64,000 nucleotides of DNA from Sulfitobacter sp. 20_GPM-1509m (GCF_000620505.1 NZ_KK211144.1:255681-319680); one strand, 5' to 3'; counted from the stretch's first letter, positions 9,276-19,041 are shown. Translations and numbers: made by a program. Notes: generated by a model from the letters alone, not told the origin.

Positions 9276-9671
9276 ATGGGCTTTATCCTGCGCTGGCTGG
9301 CGGCCTTTGTGCTGCTGGCCCTGACCTATAATCCGACCGAGTTCAACTATGTGCGGTGGGCCCGAGACTATGGTTCTAAAAACCTGTCGATCGCGGTGCT
9401 GGTGGGGCTTTTATTGTTGATCGGCTACATCATCTATTTGCGCGCAACGCTGCGTTCCATTGGCGGGTTCGGAATGGCGCTGGTGCTCGCGGTGATGGGA
9501 TCGGGGCTGTGGGTGCTCTATGATCTGCATCTGCTCAGCCTCGACAACACCAGCATGAACACATGGCTGGGCCTGCTGGCGCTCAGTTCGGTTCTGGGGA
9601 TTGGCCTGTCATGGAGCCTGGTGCGCCGCCGTTTGTCCGGTCAGGCCGATGTGGACGACATCGACGAATAG
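9276..9671 (+). CDS. DUF6524-like small membrane protein
   Basis: A 131-aa protein with four hydrophobic segments and a short acidic tail (DVDDIDE). It begins MGFILRWLAAFVLLALTYNP, a pattern I associate with the DUF6524 family; that assignment is from memory. The ATG at 9276 follows GGAGA at 9265-9269, a suitable ribosome site, so the upstream extension of the frame is rejected. It converges on the nitrile hydratase operon. Function unknown. Confidence 0.75.
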   Translation: MGFILRWLAAFVLLALTYNPTEFNYVRWARDYGSKNLSIAVLVGLLLLIGYIIYLRATLRSIGGFGMALVLAVMGSGLWVLYDLHLLSLDNTSMNTWLGLLALSSVLGIGLSWSLVRRRLSGQADVDDIDE

Positions 9672-9673
9672 GG

Positions 9674-9988
9674 TCAGCCGTCCAGCGTCACCGGATCACC
9701 GTGCGGCGTGCGCAGATAGGCTGCCTCCCACGCGTCGCGCATGTCCGCCACGGCAGCAGCCTCGGCCCAGCCTTTTTCGGCCAGCAGCCCCTCGAGCGTT
9801 TCAAGCCACGCCGCGAAATAATCATCACCGCCGTTCAATTCACGGGTCAGCCCGTGCCGCGCCAAAGTCGTGGAAAACCGCGCGGCCCAGTCGGGCCAGT
9901 CGAACCGCCCCGCTTCGTTCAAATGGACCGTCAGCGCAAACAGTTGCGCGTGCCACGGCGCTTCGAACACCGGTTCGGGACGGGTCAC
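9674..9988 (-). CDS. Nitrile hydratase accessory protein (activator, P14K-like)
   Basis: A 104-aa protein beginning (GTG) TRPEPVFEAPWHAQLFALTV, a sequence resembling the N-terminal part of nitrile hydratase beta subunits and typical of the small accessory proteins that insert cobalt into the alpha subunit by subunit exchange. The GTG start overlaps the stop of the beta subunit gene (GTGA), giving gene order alpha-beta-accessory as in cobalt-type nitrile hydratase operons. A longer open frame starting inside the beta gene is rejected. Confidence 0.85.
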   Translation of the reverse strand: MTRPEPVFEAPWHAQLFALTVHLNEAGRFDWPDWAARFSTTLARHGLTRELNGGDDYFAAWLETLEGLLAEKGWAEAAAVADMRDAWEAAYLRTPHGDPVTLDG

Positions 9989-10662
9989 GATGCAGGCTCC
10001 AGATAGCTTTGCCACAGGTCCAGCACCACCTCGTCGCGCGGATGTTCGGGGCGCGCCCACAATTCCGACGCGGCAAACGCCACTGCATAGAGCGGCTCGG
10101 GCCGGTCCCCCAGCCCGTGCGCGGCGGCATCGGGCAGGACATGGTGGCCGTGCAGCCGCACAATGCGCCCCACAGACCCGGCCGCGTAATCCGGCAAACG
10201 GGTGTGGCCCCCGTCGACAAATGCGTTGTGGGCGTGCCGCCGCGTGCGGACCTTGTCACCGGCAGAAAACGCCACCGCGATCTGCGCAGGCCGGTCCGCA
10301 GGGCCACCACGCGCCAGAACACCCGCCACCGCATCCGCAGTCATCTTGCGATCGGCCAGTGGCGACGACCCTGCGGCATGACCGCTGGCCAGTTCCTCGG
10401 GCGTCAGCACGCCCTTGTCCACCAGCATATCGGCCAGCCCCGCCATCCACTTTTCGTAATAGCTGAAGGCTGCGTAATCCATAGGTGCCAGCCGTTCGCG
10501 GGCATGGCGGCTGGTGTCGATGTTCCACTGTCCCAGCGACCCACAGGCCAGCGTCACAGCCAGCGCACGCGGATGCCAGTCAGCGTGGAACACCTCGGTC
10601 TCGGGTTCTGGGATGACCGCGCCATCGCCATAACGCCCGCCCATGTCGTGCACGCGGGTCAC
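9985..10662 (-). CDS. nthB: Nitrile hydratase beta subunit
   Basis: A 225-aa subunit with the typical N-terminus (TRVHDMGGRYGDG) and a C-terminal SH3-like barrel (FSAGDKVRTRR, HTRLPDYAAGSVGRI). With the alpha subunit it hydrates nitriles to amides. The start is a GTG at 10662, embedded in the third partial copy of a 35-bp tandem repeat. The next possible start is the ATG seven codons later (MGGRYGDG). The alpha stop lies 67 nt upstream, and the interval is filled by two chained mini-ORFs. Confidence 0.93.
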   Translation of the reverse strand: MTRVHDMGGRYGDGAVIPEPETEVFHADWHPRALAVTLACGSLGQWNIDTSRHARERLAPMDYAAFSYYEKWMAGLADMLVDKGVLTPEELASGHAAGSSPLADRKMTADAVAGVLARGGPADRPAQIAVAFSAGDKVRTRRHAHNAFVDGGHTRLPDYAAGSVGRIVRLHGHHVLPDAAAHGLGDRPEPLYAVAFAASELWARPEHPRDEVVLDLWQSYLEPAS

Positions 10663-10697
10663 GCGTCTGCGCCTTTATTTATGTGGACGCGGGTCAC
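10659..10697 (-). CDS. 12-codon mini-ORF 2 at the nitrile hydratase alpha/beta junction
   Basis: GTG-initiated [12 protein letters not shown], ending in a TGA that overlaps the GTG of nthB (GTGA). Its start overlaps the stop of mini-ORF 1 in the same way. Its first five codons (MTRVH) match the N-terminus of the beta subunit. An AAAGGCG stretch about 8 nt before the nthB start could act as a weak ribosome site. Whether it is translated as a coupling leader or is only repeat debris cannot be told from sequence. Confidence 0.4.
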   Translation of the reverse strand: MTRVHINKGADA

Positions 10698-10732
10698 GCG
10701 TCTGCCCCTTTATTCATGTGGACACGGCTCAT
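10694..10732 (-). CDS. 12-codon mini-ORF 1 at the nitrile hydratase alpha/beta junction
   Basis: ATG-initiated [12 protein letters not shown] whose start overlaps the alpha-subunit stop (ATGA) and whose stop overlaps the GTG of mini-ORF 2 (GTGA). The sequence AAAGGGG lies 8 nt before the next GTG, a good ribosome site. MSRVH looks like the ancestral beta-subunit N-terminus, so this is probably the original nthB start separated from its gene by a tandem duplication. Confidence 0.45.
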   Translation of the reverse strand: MSRVHMNKGADA

Positions 10733-11346
10733 GGCTTCAGTGCCAGTCCGGTGCCGATCATCGAGTCGCGGGTGACCAGATCCATCAACGCCGCCTCGTC
10801 CATCCCTTCGGTGCCCGCCGGGCGCTGAGGAATCACCAGATACCGCACCTCGGCCGTCGAATCCCAAACCCGCACGGCGGTGTCCTTTGGCAGGGTCACA
10901 CCGAAATCGGCCAACACCTTGCGCGGCTCGCGCACGGCGCGGGCGCGATAGGCATCGGATTTGTACCAGCCCGGCGGAATGCCCAGCAACGGCCACGGAT
11001 AACAGCTGCACAGGGTGCAGACGACCATGTTGTGCACGTCATCGGTGTTCTCGACCGCGACCATATGTTCACCTTGCCGCCCGTAATACCCCAGTTCGGA
11101 CACCACAGCCGTCGCATCCTCCAACAAGGCGGTGCGAAACGCGGGATCAGACCATGCGCGCGCCACCACATGCGCACCATTGCGCGGGCCGATGCGATTT
11201 TCATAGGTGTCGATGATTTCATCCAGCGCCGCGGGGTCAATCAATCCCTTTTCGGTCAGGATCGTCTCCAGCGCCTTGACCCGCAAAGCAGGGTCCGGCG
11301 GCAGCAGGGCATGGGCGTGATCGTCGTCATGGTGGTCATGTGGCAT
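10729..11346 (-). CDS. nthA: Nitrile hydratase alpha subunit, cobalt type
   Basis: A 205-aa catalytic subunit. The metal-binding claw [10 protein letters not shown] is present. The Thr in CTLCSC is the hallmark of non-corrin cobalt enzymes, whereas iron enzymes carry Ser. The two flanking cysteines are the ones oxidised to sulfinic and sulfenic acids in characterised enzymes. The N-terminus is rich in His and Asp ([13 protein letters not shown]), possibly metal-binding. It is first gene of an alpha-beta-accessory operon. No amidase gene lies nearby. Confidence 0.96.
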   Translation of the reverse strand: MPHDHHDDDHAHALLPPDPALRVKALETILTEKGLIDPAALDEIIDTYENRIGPRNGAHVVARAWSDPAFRTALLEDATAVVSELGYYGRQGEHMVAVENTDDVHNMVVCTLCSCYPWPLLGIPPGWYKSDAYRARAVREPRKVLADFGVTLPKDTAVRVWDSTAEVRYLVIPQRPAGTEGMDEAALMDLVTRDSMIGTGLALKP

Positions 11347-11474
11347 GGCCGCAGAATGGCGCAGCCCCCGGCCAATTGTCCAGCGCCATCCGCATTACCG
11401 GCCACGCACCCTTGCCCCGCCTGCGAAACTTGCATAGATACCCGCAAAACCGAACGTGAGCATCGTGAGCATCC

Positions 11475-11837
11475 ATGGAAAACGTCGTCCTGATCATCCA
11501 CCTTATTCTGGCCTTCGGGCTGATTGTCGTAGTGCTGCTTCAGCGCTCGGAAGGCGGTGGTCTGGGTATGGGCGGTGGCGGCGGCGGTGCCATGAGCGGG
11601 CGCGCGGCTGCCACGGCATTGGGCAAGATCACATGGATTCTGGCTGCAGGCTTTATCGCCACGTCGATCACCCTGACCATCATCGCGGCAGAGAAGGCAG
11701 CAGGCACCTCGGTCATCGACCGGTTGGGCGCCGCACCTGAAACACAGGAAAGCACACCGCTGACCCCGCCCGCCGACGGTCTGACACCGCCAACACAGGG
11801 CGACGCCGAAGCGCCGCTGGTTCCCGCGGGCGAATGA
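11475..11837 (+). CDS. secG: Preprotein translocase subunit SecG
   Basis: A 120-aa protein with the SecG layout: an N-terminal membrane helix (MENVVLIIHLILAFGLIVVV), the conserved LLQRSEGGGLGMGGG loop, a second helix (WILAAGFIATSITLTII) and an Ala/Pro-rich alphaproteobacterial tail. SecG is an auxiliary subunit of the SecYEG channel. It lies 184 bp upstream of pyrG in the same direction. Confidence 0.95.
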   Translation: MENVVLIIHLILAFGLIVVVLLQRSEGGGLGMGGGGGGAMSGRAAATALGKITWILAAGFIATSITLTIIAAEKAAGTSVIDRLGAAPETQESTPLTPPADGLTPPTQGDAEAPLVPAGE

Positions 11838-11872
11838 TCCTTTAATCGCTATACCTTGAGGCAAGATGCCGC

Positions 11873-11893
11873 GCTGCAACATCATGTTGCGGC
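11873..11893. other. Inverted repeat between secG and pyrG
   Basis: GCTGCAACA and TGTTGCGGC flank a 3-nt loop, giving a 9-bp stem with one wobble pair. No T-run follows, so it is at best a weak terminator or an operator-like site; role unknown. Confidence 0.35.
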
Positions 11894-12020
11894 ATGGCTT
11901 GCCTTGCACTGAAATCTTCTGTTATACTGAGGCCCCGTGGTGCTGTGAAAATCGCAGCCGATTCTGGTGGTTTTGGTCCATCCAAAAATCGCATTTGCAA
12001 CACGGGGAGCATCCGAACTC

Positions 12021-13667
<1,647 letters not shown>

Positions 13668-13684
13668 CTGGATTTAGCCGCGCC

Positions 13685-14659
13685 TTACCGTCGGGCGCTG
13701 TGTGAGTGCAGCGCCTTGCGGTCGCGTTTGTTGGTGTACATCCGCGCGTCCGCAACATCGGCAAGTGCCGCGTAATCCGCGCCGTCCTGCGGATAGCAGG
13801 CAATCCCGAAGGACGCGCCGACCACCAGTTCCGTCCGCTGTCCGTCCGAGGTACGCCACGACACCGGCCGCTCGATCTGGCGGCGCAGGCGGTGGGCAAT
13901 CCGTGTGGCAATCGCGGCGTCCACATCGGCGATCCAAAAGGCGAATTCATCCCCGCCGACACGGGCCGATACGTCATCGGACCGCTTGTGTTCCAGCAGT
14001 CGTTGGCCGACCTGTTCCAGCACGGCGTCCCCGGCGCTGTGACCATGAGTGTCGTTGATTTCCTTGAACCCGTCGAGGTCGGCAAACAGCAACGCGCCGG
14101 TTTTGGTGCCGCTTTGCAGTGCCTTGGTCACAGAGCGCCGCAGTTCCTGACCCGTGGTGAGGCTGGTCAGTTGGTCCGTGGTGACCAGACGGCGCAGGTG
14201 TTGCGCCTCGGTTCTGAGTTGCTGGGCCACATTCAGGTCACGGGCGCGAAGATGTTCGATATTGGCCACCTCGTTGCGCAATACCATGAAGCGGCTGCGC
14301 AAGACGCCAGAAGAATCGCCAAACAGCATGGCCATTGCCCCATCCACGCCCAAGCTGCCCCCGGCGACGCGCCACGCCTTGAACCAGACGGAGCCGGTTT
14401 TCAACGTCACACGCAAGGGAATTGTCACCGAAGAACGCAGGACAGGGCCAAGTTGCGGGATTATGGCCGGGATCAAACCGCCGTCCGTCCCCTCCGGCCC
14501 TGCGATCAACAGCGCCTGCGCCCGTTCGTTCGCATATACAACGTCGCCCTGTTCGGACAGCAGCATGACCGGTTCCGGTGCGCGCGCGAACACAGCGTCC
14601 AGCTGCGCAACCGACGTCCCCGGTTCAACGGAAGAATTCGTGACCATTGGCGCTGTCAT
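13685..14659 (-). CDS. Diguanylate cyclase with N-terminal PAS-like domain
   Basis: A 324-aa cytoplasmic protein. Residues ~15-125 look like a PAS sensor (FARAPEPVMLLSEQGDVVYANERA), followed by a short helical linker and a GGDEF domain with intact VGGDEFAFW signature and a DLDGFKEINDTHGHSAGD metal/GTP region. It should make cyclic di-GMP. No RxxD inhibitory site is obvious five residues before GGDEF (sequence there is DDVSARV). The start overlaps the 3' end of the upstream MetOD1-like gene by about 35 nt, so the two are likely coupled and functionally linked. ATGs at 14659 and 14647 are both possible. Confidence 0.93.
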   Translation of the reverse strand: MTAPMVTNSSVEPGTSVAQLDAVFARAPEPVMLLSEQGDVVYANERAQALLIAGPEGTDGGLIPAIIPQLGPVLRSSVTIPLRVTLKTGSVWFKAWRVAGGSLGVDGAMAMLFGDSSGVLRSRFMVLRNEVANIEHLRARDLNVAQQLRTEAQHLRRLVTTDQLTSLTTGQELRRSVTKALQSGTKTGALLFADLDGFKEINDTHGHSAGDAVLEQVGQRLLEHKRSDDVSARVGGDEFAFWIADVDAAIATRIAHRLRRQIERPVSWRTSDGQRTELVVGASFGIACYPQDGADYAALADVADARMYTNKRDRKALHSHSARR

Positions 14660-15143
14660 CAGGTTTCAAGCCCAATTCGACGCGGCAACGCGCGTGCCCT
14701 GCCGCAATGGATTCCGACACATGCACACGCGCATAACCTGTGGCATTTGCCGCAATCCGTCCAAACACATTGGTTGTCATCATGCACAGCGACGGGCGTC
14801 CCTCGACCCGCTTGCCAAAGGGACAGTCGCAATTGGTGAAAATCAGGCGATCCTCGGTCGCCTCATCCAGGGTAAAGGTGCCGCTGATCTTTTCCTTGAG
14901 ATCGACACAGATGCGCCCGATGTCTTCGGGGGTTTCGGTCGGAAAACCGGGCAAACCGGCATAGAGGTCTGACAGATCGTCCCCCATCCGGTTGCCGACC
15001 ATCGCAACAAAACCTGCGGCATCCTCAAGCCCGATCACCTCTTCCAGGGCGCCCGCAAGTTCACCGATCATATCGGCAAAGAACCCTTCACGTGTCAGCC
15101 CCTGGCGCTCAGCCTCGGTTTGGGAAGAAACGGTATCTTTCAT
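14625..15143 (-). CDS. Methanogen output domain 1 (MetOD1)-like protein
   Basis: About 172 aa from the chosen ATG at 15143 (GGATAG upstream); the frame extends to 15191 with further ATGs. The C-terminal half has a conserved Cys pattern, TNCDCPFGKRV then RPSLCMMTTNVFG, and ends with GHARCRVELGL, matching what is known of the MetOD1 sensor/output family (assignment from memory). The clustered cysteines suggest metal or redox sensing. Overlap with the diguanylate cyclase gene suggests it modulates c-di-GMP output. Confidence 0.7.
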   Translation of the reverse strand: MKDTVSSQTEAERQGLTREGFFADMIGELAGALEEVIGLEDAAGFVAMVGNRMGDDLSDLYAGLPGFPTETPEDIGRICVDLKEKISGTFTLDEATEDRLIFTNCDCPFGKRVEGRPSLCMMTTNVFGRIAANATGYARVHVSESIAAGHARCRVELGLKPDDSANGHEFFR

Positions 15144-15281
15144 CGGCCTATCCAACATTTTCATCATTACAGTCCCAAACCATCGCACCAAGGTCTGAAC
15201 AAATGGTTATCCAGCGCCAATTTCCGCACCCCCGGTGTCACCCTGTCTTGCGCGCTGCATGCGCATACCGCACAAGAGCAC

Positions 15282-16061
15282 ATGCTGAGTTATCAACACA
15301 TCTATCACGCCGGAAACATGGCAGACGTGCACAAGCACGGCCTGCTTGCATGGATGCTGGCCTATCTGACCCGCAAGGACAAACCGCTGTCCTACATCGA
15401 AACCCATGCAGGCCGCGCCAGCTATGATCTGGACGCCGCCGAAGCACGCAAGACCGGCGAGGCAGCGCAGGGCATTCAACGGGCGCAGGGCTGGTTCGCG
15501 CCCGATCACCCCTTTGCCCAGGTTCTGGAACAGGTCCGCGCCGAGGACGGACCGCAAACCTATCCCGGATCGCCCATGATCGCCGCGCGCCTGCTGCGCC
15601 CGACCGATACGATCCACCTGGCCGAACTGCACCCGCGCGAACACAGCGCGCTGGACTATGCGATGTCGCCCTATCCCGTCACCTGCCACCAGCGCGACGG
15701 CTTTGACATGGCCCACAGCCTGCTGCCCCCCACGCCGCGCCGCGGGATGCTGCTGATTGATCCGTCCTACGAGATCAAGGACGACTATGACGAGATCCCC
15801 AAACATATCGCGAAATTCACCCGCGCCTGGAACGTGGGCATCGTGGTGCTGTGGTATCCGGTGCTGACTTCGGCCCTTCATGTGCCGATGCTGAAAACCC
15901 TGTCGAAAACCTATCCTGACGCCCTGCGCGCCGAGGTCCGCTTTCCCCCTGCACGTCCGGGCCACGGCATGATCGGATCGGGACTTTTTGTGATAAATCC
16001 GCCCTTCGGTCTGGACGCCGAGGCAAAACGGCTGAAAGATCGTTTCGACACACTGACCTAA
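15282..16061 (+). CDS. rlmJ: 23S rRNA (adenine(2030)-N6)-methyltransferase
   Basis: A 259-aa protein starting MLSYQHIYHAGNMADVHKHG, the characteristic RlmJ N-terminus with DVHKH. The methyltransferase motif IV appears as LLIDPSYEIKDDY, where the usual DPPY is DPSY, as in many alphaproteobacterial homologues. It methylates A2030 of 23S rRNA in E. coli. The ATG at 15282 is chosen because the 54 upstream codons are unrelated to the family. Confidence 0.93.
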   Translation: MLSYQHIYHAGNMADVHKHGLLAWMLAYLTRKDKPLSYIETHAGRASYDLDAAEARKTGEAAQGIQRAQGWFAPDHPFAQVLEQVRAEDGPQTYPGSPMIAARLLRPTDTIHLAELHPREHSALDYAMSPYPVTCHQRDGFDMAHSLLPPTPRRGMLLIDPSYEIKDDYDEIPKHIAKFTRAWNVGIVVLWYPVLTSALHVPMLKTLSKTYPDALRAEVRFPPARPGHGMIGSGLFVINPPFGLDAEAKRLKDRFDTLT

Positions 16062-16071
16062 GGATAAGACA

Positions 16072-16368
16072 ATGGCCGCCAAAGGATACTGGATCGCACA
16101 CAATGTGGTGCATGACGCCGAGGCCTACAAGAAATACCAGGCCGCCAACGCCGGCCCCTTCGCGGAATATGGCGCGCGTTTCATCGTGCGCGGCGGCCAG
16201 CAGGTCAACCCCGAAGGCACGTGGAACAGCCGCACCGTGGTGATCGAATTCCCCAGCTATGCCGATGCCGTCGCCTGCTATGAAAGTGACGCCTATCAGG
16301 CCGCCTATGACCTGCGCAAAGACATCGCCGAAGGCAATCTGGTGATCGTCGAAGGTTATGATCCCTAA
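16072..16368 (+). CDS. DUF1330 domain protein
   Basis: A 98-aa protein with the ferredoxin-like DUF1330 pattern (KGYWIAHNVVHDAEAYKKY, then RTVVIEFPSYADAVACYES and AYDLRKDIAEGNLVIVEGYD). The family resembles dimeric alpha-beta barrel proteins; function unknown. It follows rlmJ by 10 bp and overlaps the start of the exported-protein gene by 11 nt, suggesting an operon. Confidence 0.92.
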   Translation: MAAKGYWIAHNVVHDAEAYKKYQAANAGPFAEYGARFIVRGGQQVNPEGTWNSRTVVIEFPSYADAVACYESDAYQAAYDLRKDIAEGNLVIVEGYDP

Positions 16369-17035
16369 GCGGACCTCCCTGTGGTGCAGCGCCTGCGCTG
16401 CACTTGTTCTGGCAGACGCCGCCGCGGCCTGCGACACCCCCGTCTGCGTTGTGGATCCCGACACGCTGGCGCTGACACAGATCATCACCTTTGACGACCA
16501 ACCGGCCAGCTTTGGCCCCGGCATCCATCTCGATACGGTGCTGGACCTCAATGGCGCGCGATTTGGCGAACGGTTCTCGGGGCAAAGCCTGAGCACCACG
16601 GGCACACATGACAACGTGACCGGGGCCGCCCTTGGGCCGCCGCTGGTGCTGATTGCCGGTGACGCGGGCCAGAATCTGGCGCTGGTGCATATGGGCGGGG
16701 CCGCGCGGACGGTTCTGGTGGGCTATGGCACCGCAGGATTTCCCAAACGCGACGCCCAGGGCGAAGGGGCGATCGCCGTGCAATTCGATCGCGACCAACC
16801 CGCTTTGGCCTTTGATCTGCGCGGCGGTGAAGGGGGCATCGCTCAGGTGCAATTCCTGCGCCGGGATGGCTCCAGCCTCGGCACCCTGCAACTGGGTCCC
16901 CTGGGCGAGGACAGGTTCGGATTTTCCCGCAGCGACGGCGCATCCGACATTGCAGGCTTTGTGCTGACAAATTTTGACGATCAGGGGCTGGCTTTGGACA
17001 ATTTGCGCTTTGGTCCGCCGCCAGATTTGGGCTAG
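16358..17035 (+). CDS. Exported protein of unknown function
   Basis: A 225-aa protein with a cleavable-looking signal peptide (positive start MIPKR, hydrophobic ALVLADAAAA, then AC). The mature part is beta-rich and begins with two Cys (CDTPVC), which could form a disulfide. The pattern TFDDQPASFGPG ... FDDQGLALDNLRFG resembles the jelly-roll bodies of PEP-CTERM-type proteins, but no C-terminal sorting signal is present. It overlaps the DUF1330 gene and precedes the TerB-like genes. Confidence 0.7.
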   Translation: MIPKRTSLWCSACAALVLADAAAACDTPVCVVDPDTLALTQIITFDDQPASFGPGIHLDTVLDLNGARFGERFSGQSLSTTGTHDNVTGAALGPPLVLIAGDAGQNLALVHMGGAARTVLVGYGTAGFPKRDAQGEGAIAVQFDRDQPALAFDLRGGEGGIAQVQFLRRDGSSLGTLQLGPLGEDRFGFSRSDGASDIAGFVLTNFDDQGLALDNLRFGPPPDLG

Positions 17036-17044
17036 GGTTATCGA

Positions 17045-17491
17045 ATGTTTGATCGTCTTTTCCCCCGCCGCCCCCGTGACCAGGCTCCCCTGCCCGAGCC
17101 CGATGCGCAGCTTGCGCTCGGCGCCCTGCTTGTCCGCGTTGCCCTGGCCGACCGCAGCTATACTGTCGAGGAGGTCAGCCAGATCGACCGCATCCTGCAG
17201 GCCACCTTCGGGCTGAAGCAGCTTGAGGCTGCAAAGCTGCGCGCCTCGTGCGAAGCGCTGGAACGCCATGCACCGGGCACCAAGGAATTCGCCCGCATCC
17301 TGCGCCAGGAGGTCGGGTACGAGGATCGCCTGTCGTTGGCCATGTCCATGTGGAAGGTGGTTCTGGCGGACGGACGCCGCAAAGCCTCGGAAGAGCTGTC
17401 GCTGCACGAAATCGAAGCAGCCCTTGGCATCACCGACGCCGACAGCGCGGTGATTCAGGCCGAAGCCACAGGGGCTGCTCCCGGTCACTAG
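17045..17491 (+). CDS. TerB-like protein (first of a tandem pair)
   Basis: A 148-aa all-helical protein with the TerB/tellurite-resistance fold: LALGALLVRVALADRSYTVEEVSQID near the N-terminus and MWKVVLADGRRKASEE in the second repeat. The two acidic motifs are typical metal-binding positions of TerB. It is a paralogue of the next gene. TerB-like proteins are often stress-associated; no other ter genes are present, so tellurite resistance should not be assumed. Confidence 0.85.
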   Translation: MFDRLFPRRPRDQAPLPEPDAQLALGALLVRVALADRSYTVEEVSQIDRILQATFGLKQLEAAKLRASCEALERHAPGTKEFARILRQEVGYEDRLSLAMSMWKVVLADGRRKASEELSLHEIEAALGITDADSAVIQAEATGAAPGH

Positions 17492-17544
17492 GCGGTGATG
17501 AAAGGGCCATTGGCCTTCGTCGCGGCTCCGCCTATATCAATCTC

Positions 17545-17982
17545 ATGTTTGCTGATTTCCTCAAACGGCTGATTCAGCCGGAGCCCGCCCAACTGCCCGA
17601 CACCGACGCACGTCTTGCGTTGACCGCCCTTCTGGTGCGGATCGCACGGTCTGACGGCAGTTATGATACCGGCGAAGCGGCCACCATCGACAGTGTGATC
17701 GCCGCCCGCTACGGGCTGACACCCGATGCAGCCACAACTCTGCGCCGCGACGCGGAGACGCTAGAATCACAGGCGCCCGACACCGTCCGCTTTACCCGCG
17801 CGATAAAGGACGCCGTGCCCTACGAGCACCGTCTTGGCGTGATCGAGGCCATGTGGACCGTCGTTCTGGCCGATGGTGAACGCGCGCAGGAAGAGGACGC
17901 TTTGTTGCGGCTTGCCGCCAACCTGCTGGGCGTCACCGACCGCGACAGCGCCATCGCCCGTCAACAGGTTACAGGCAACTAA
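17545..17982 (+). CDS. TerB-like protein (second of a tandem pair)
   Basis: A 145-aa paralogue of the preceding gene, sharing the LPxxDAxLALxALLVRxAxxDxSY start and the MWTVVLADGERAQEED motif. The ATG at 17545 aligns with the start of its neighbour; the longer upstream frame overlaps that gene and is rejected. Gap to the next gene (17983-18235) holds no recognisable gene. Confidence 0.85.
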   Translation: MFADFLKRLIQPEPAQLPDTDARLALTALLVRIARSDGSYDTGEAATIDSVIAARYGLTPDAATTLRRDAETLESQAPDTVRFTRAIKDAVPYEHRLGVIEAMWTVVLADGERAQEEDALLRLAANLLGVTDRDSAIARQQVTGN

Positions 17983-18235
17983 GCGCGTCTGCCAGTCCCC
18001 TGACGGCCCGCACAGGCTGTTTTGGCCCGAAGTATCCCGCGGCTAGCGCGACAACGCCTGGGGCAGCCCCCCCATTCAACTGTCGCCGCAACCGCCCGCT
18101 TTCGCGGCATATGCTCGTTGCCTTGGCGTCAACCGCGCCTGACAGATCACTTTGCACGCAAATCCACATTGCAAACTGCACAAAATTTGTCCCTTATACC
18201 CTCTAACCTGCCAACCGAGCCCAAAAGGCCTGCCC

Positions 18236-19015
18236 TTGTCTGACACGTCACCGGTCATCGAAATCCAGAACCTTCACAAAGCTTACGGCGCGCTCGAAGT
18301 GCTGAAAGGCGTCGATATTTCCGCGCCGCGCGGCAATGTGATCAGCCTGATCGGCTCGTCCGGCTCTGGCAAATCCACCCTGTTGCGGTGCTGCAACCTG
18401 CTGGAAGACAGCCAGCAAGGCGAAGTTCTGTTCAAGGGCGAGCCGGTCACATGGCGCGGCACCGGACATGGCCGCCGTCCGAGCGATGCAGCCCAGGTTT
18501 TGCGCATCCGCACCAACCTGAGTATGGTGTTCCAACAGTTCAACCTGTGGGCCCACATGACGATCCTGCAAAACGTCATGGAAGCGCCGGTAACGGTGCT
18601 GAAACGCGATCACAAGGAAGTCGAAGCCGCCGCCCGCGCCTATCTGGACAAGGTTGGCATCGGCGACAAATGCGACGCCTATCCTGCGCAACTGTCCGGC
18701 GGCCAGCAACAGCGTGCCGCCATCGCCCGCGCACTGTGCATGGAGCCCGAGGCGCTGCTGTTCGACGAACCCACCAGCGCGCTGGACCCCGAGCTGGAAC
18801 AGGAAGTCGTCAAGGTTATCAAGGACCTGGCCGCCGAAGGCCGCACCATGATGATCGTGACGCATGACATGAAACTGGCCGCTGACGTATCGGATCACGT
18901 GGTGTTCCTGCATCAGGGCCTGATCGAAGAACAAGGGCCGCCCGAGACACTGTTCGGTGCGCCCTCATCCGAACGACTGCGCGGGTTCCTCTCTGCGACA
19001 ACCCACGCCGCGTAA
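18236..19015 (+). CDS. Polar amino acid-type ABC transporter ATP-binding protein
   Basis: A 259-aa ATPase: Walker A GSSGSGKST, Q-loop FQQFNLW, signature LSGGQQQRAAIARAL, Walker B LLFDEPTSALDPE and the H-loop VTHDM. The EPVTWRGTGHGRRPSDA insert is of the HisP/AotP subgroup. A TTG at 18236 is preferred as start, with AAAAGG seven bases upstream and the conserved IEIQNLHKAYG soon after; no in-frame ATG is better. First gene of a four-gene importer operon. Confidence 0.93.
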   Translation: MSDTSPVIEIQNLHKAYGALEVLKGVDISAPRGNVISLIGSSGSGKSTLLRCCNLLEDSQQGEVLFKGEPVTWRGTGHGRRPSDAAQVLRIRTNLSMVFQQFNLWAHMTILQNVMEAPVTVLKRDHKEVEAAARAYLDKVGIGDKCDAYPAQLSGGQQQRAAIARALCMEPEALLFDEPTSALDPELEQEVVKVIKDLAAEGRTMMIVTHDMKLAADVSDHVVFLHQGLIEEQGPPETLFGAPSSERLRGFLSATTHAA

Positions 19016-19041
19016 ACTAAAAAACCAAACGGGAGTTAATC

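Larger units (their letters stand above)
10651..10732 (-). repeat. 35-bp tandem repeat (two full copies plus 12 nt) between nthA and nthB
   Basis: On the minus strand the units run 10732-10698, 10697-10663 and a partial third from 10662. Each unit starts with a start-codon block (ATGAGCCGTGTCCAC or GTGACCCGCGTCCAC) and ends AAAGGSGCAGACGC. The period of 35 is not a multiple of three, so each duplication shifts the frame, but each unit brings its own stop/start overlap. Confidence 0.9.

Noticed and set aside
9601-11493. Plus-strand open frame of 630 codons opposite the nitrile hydratase operon
   Set aside because: Three real genes occupy the other strand; the frame spans all their junctions and has low-complexity Arg/Pro/His composition.
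17969-18181. Minus-strand 70-codon frame before the ABC transporter operon
   Set aside because: Overlaps the end of the TerB-like gene, no ribosome site and no recognisable protein features.
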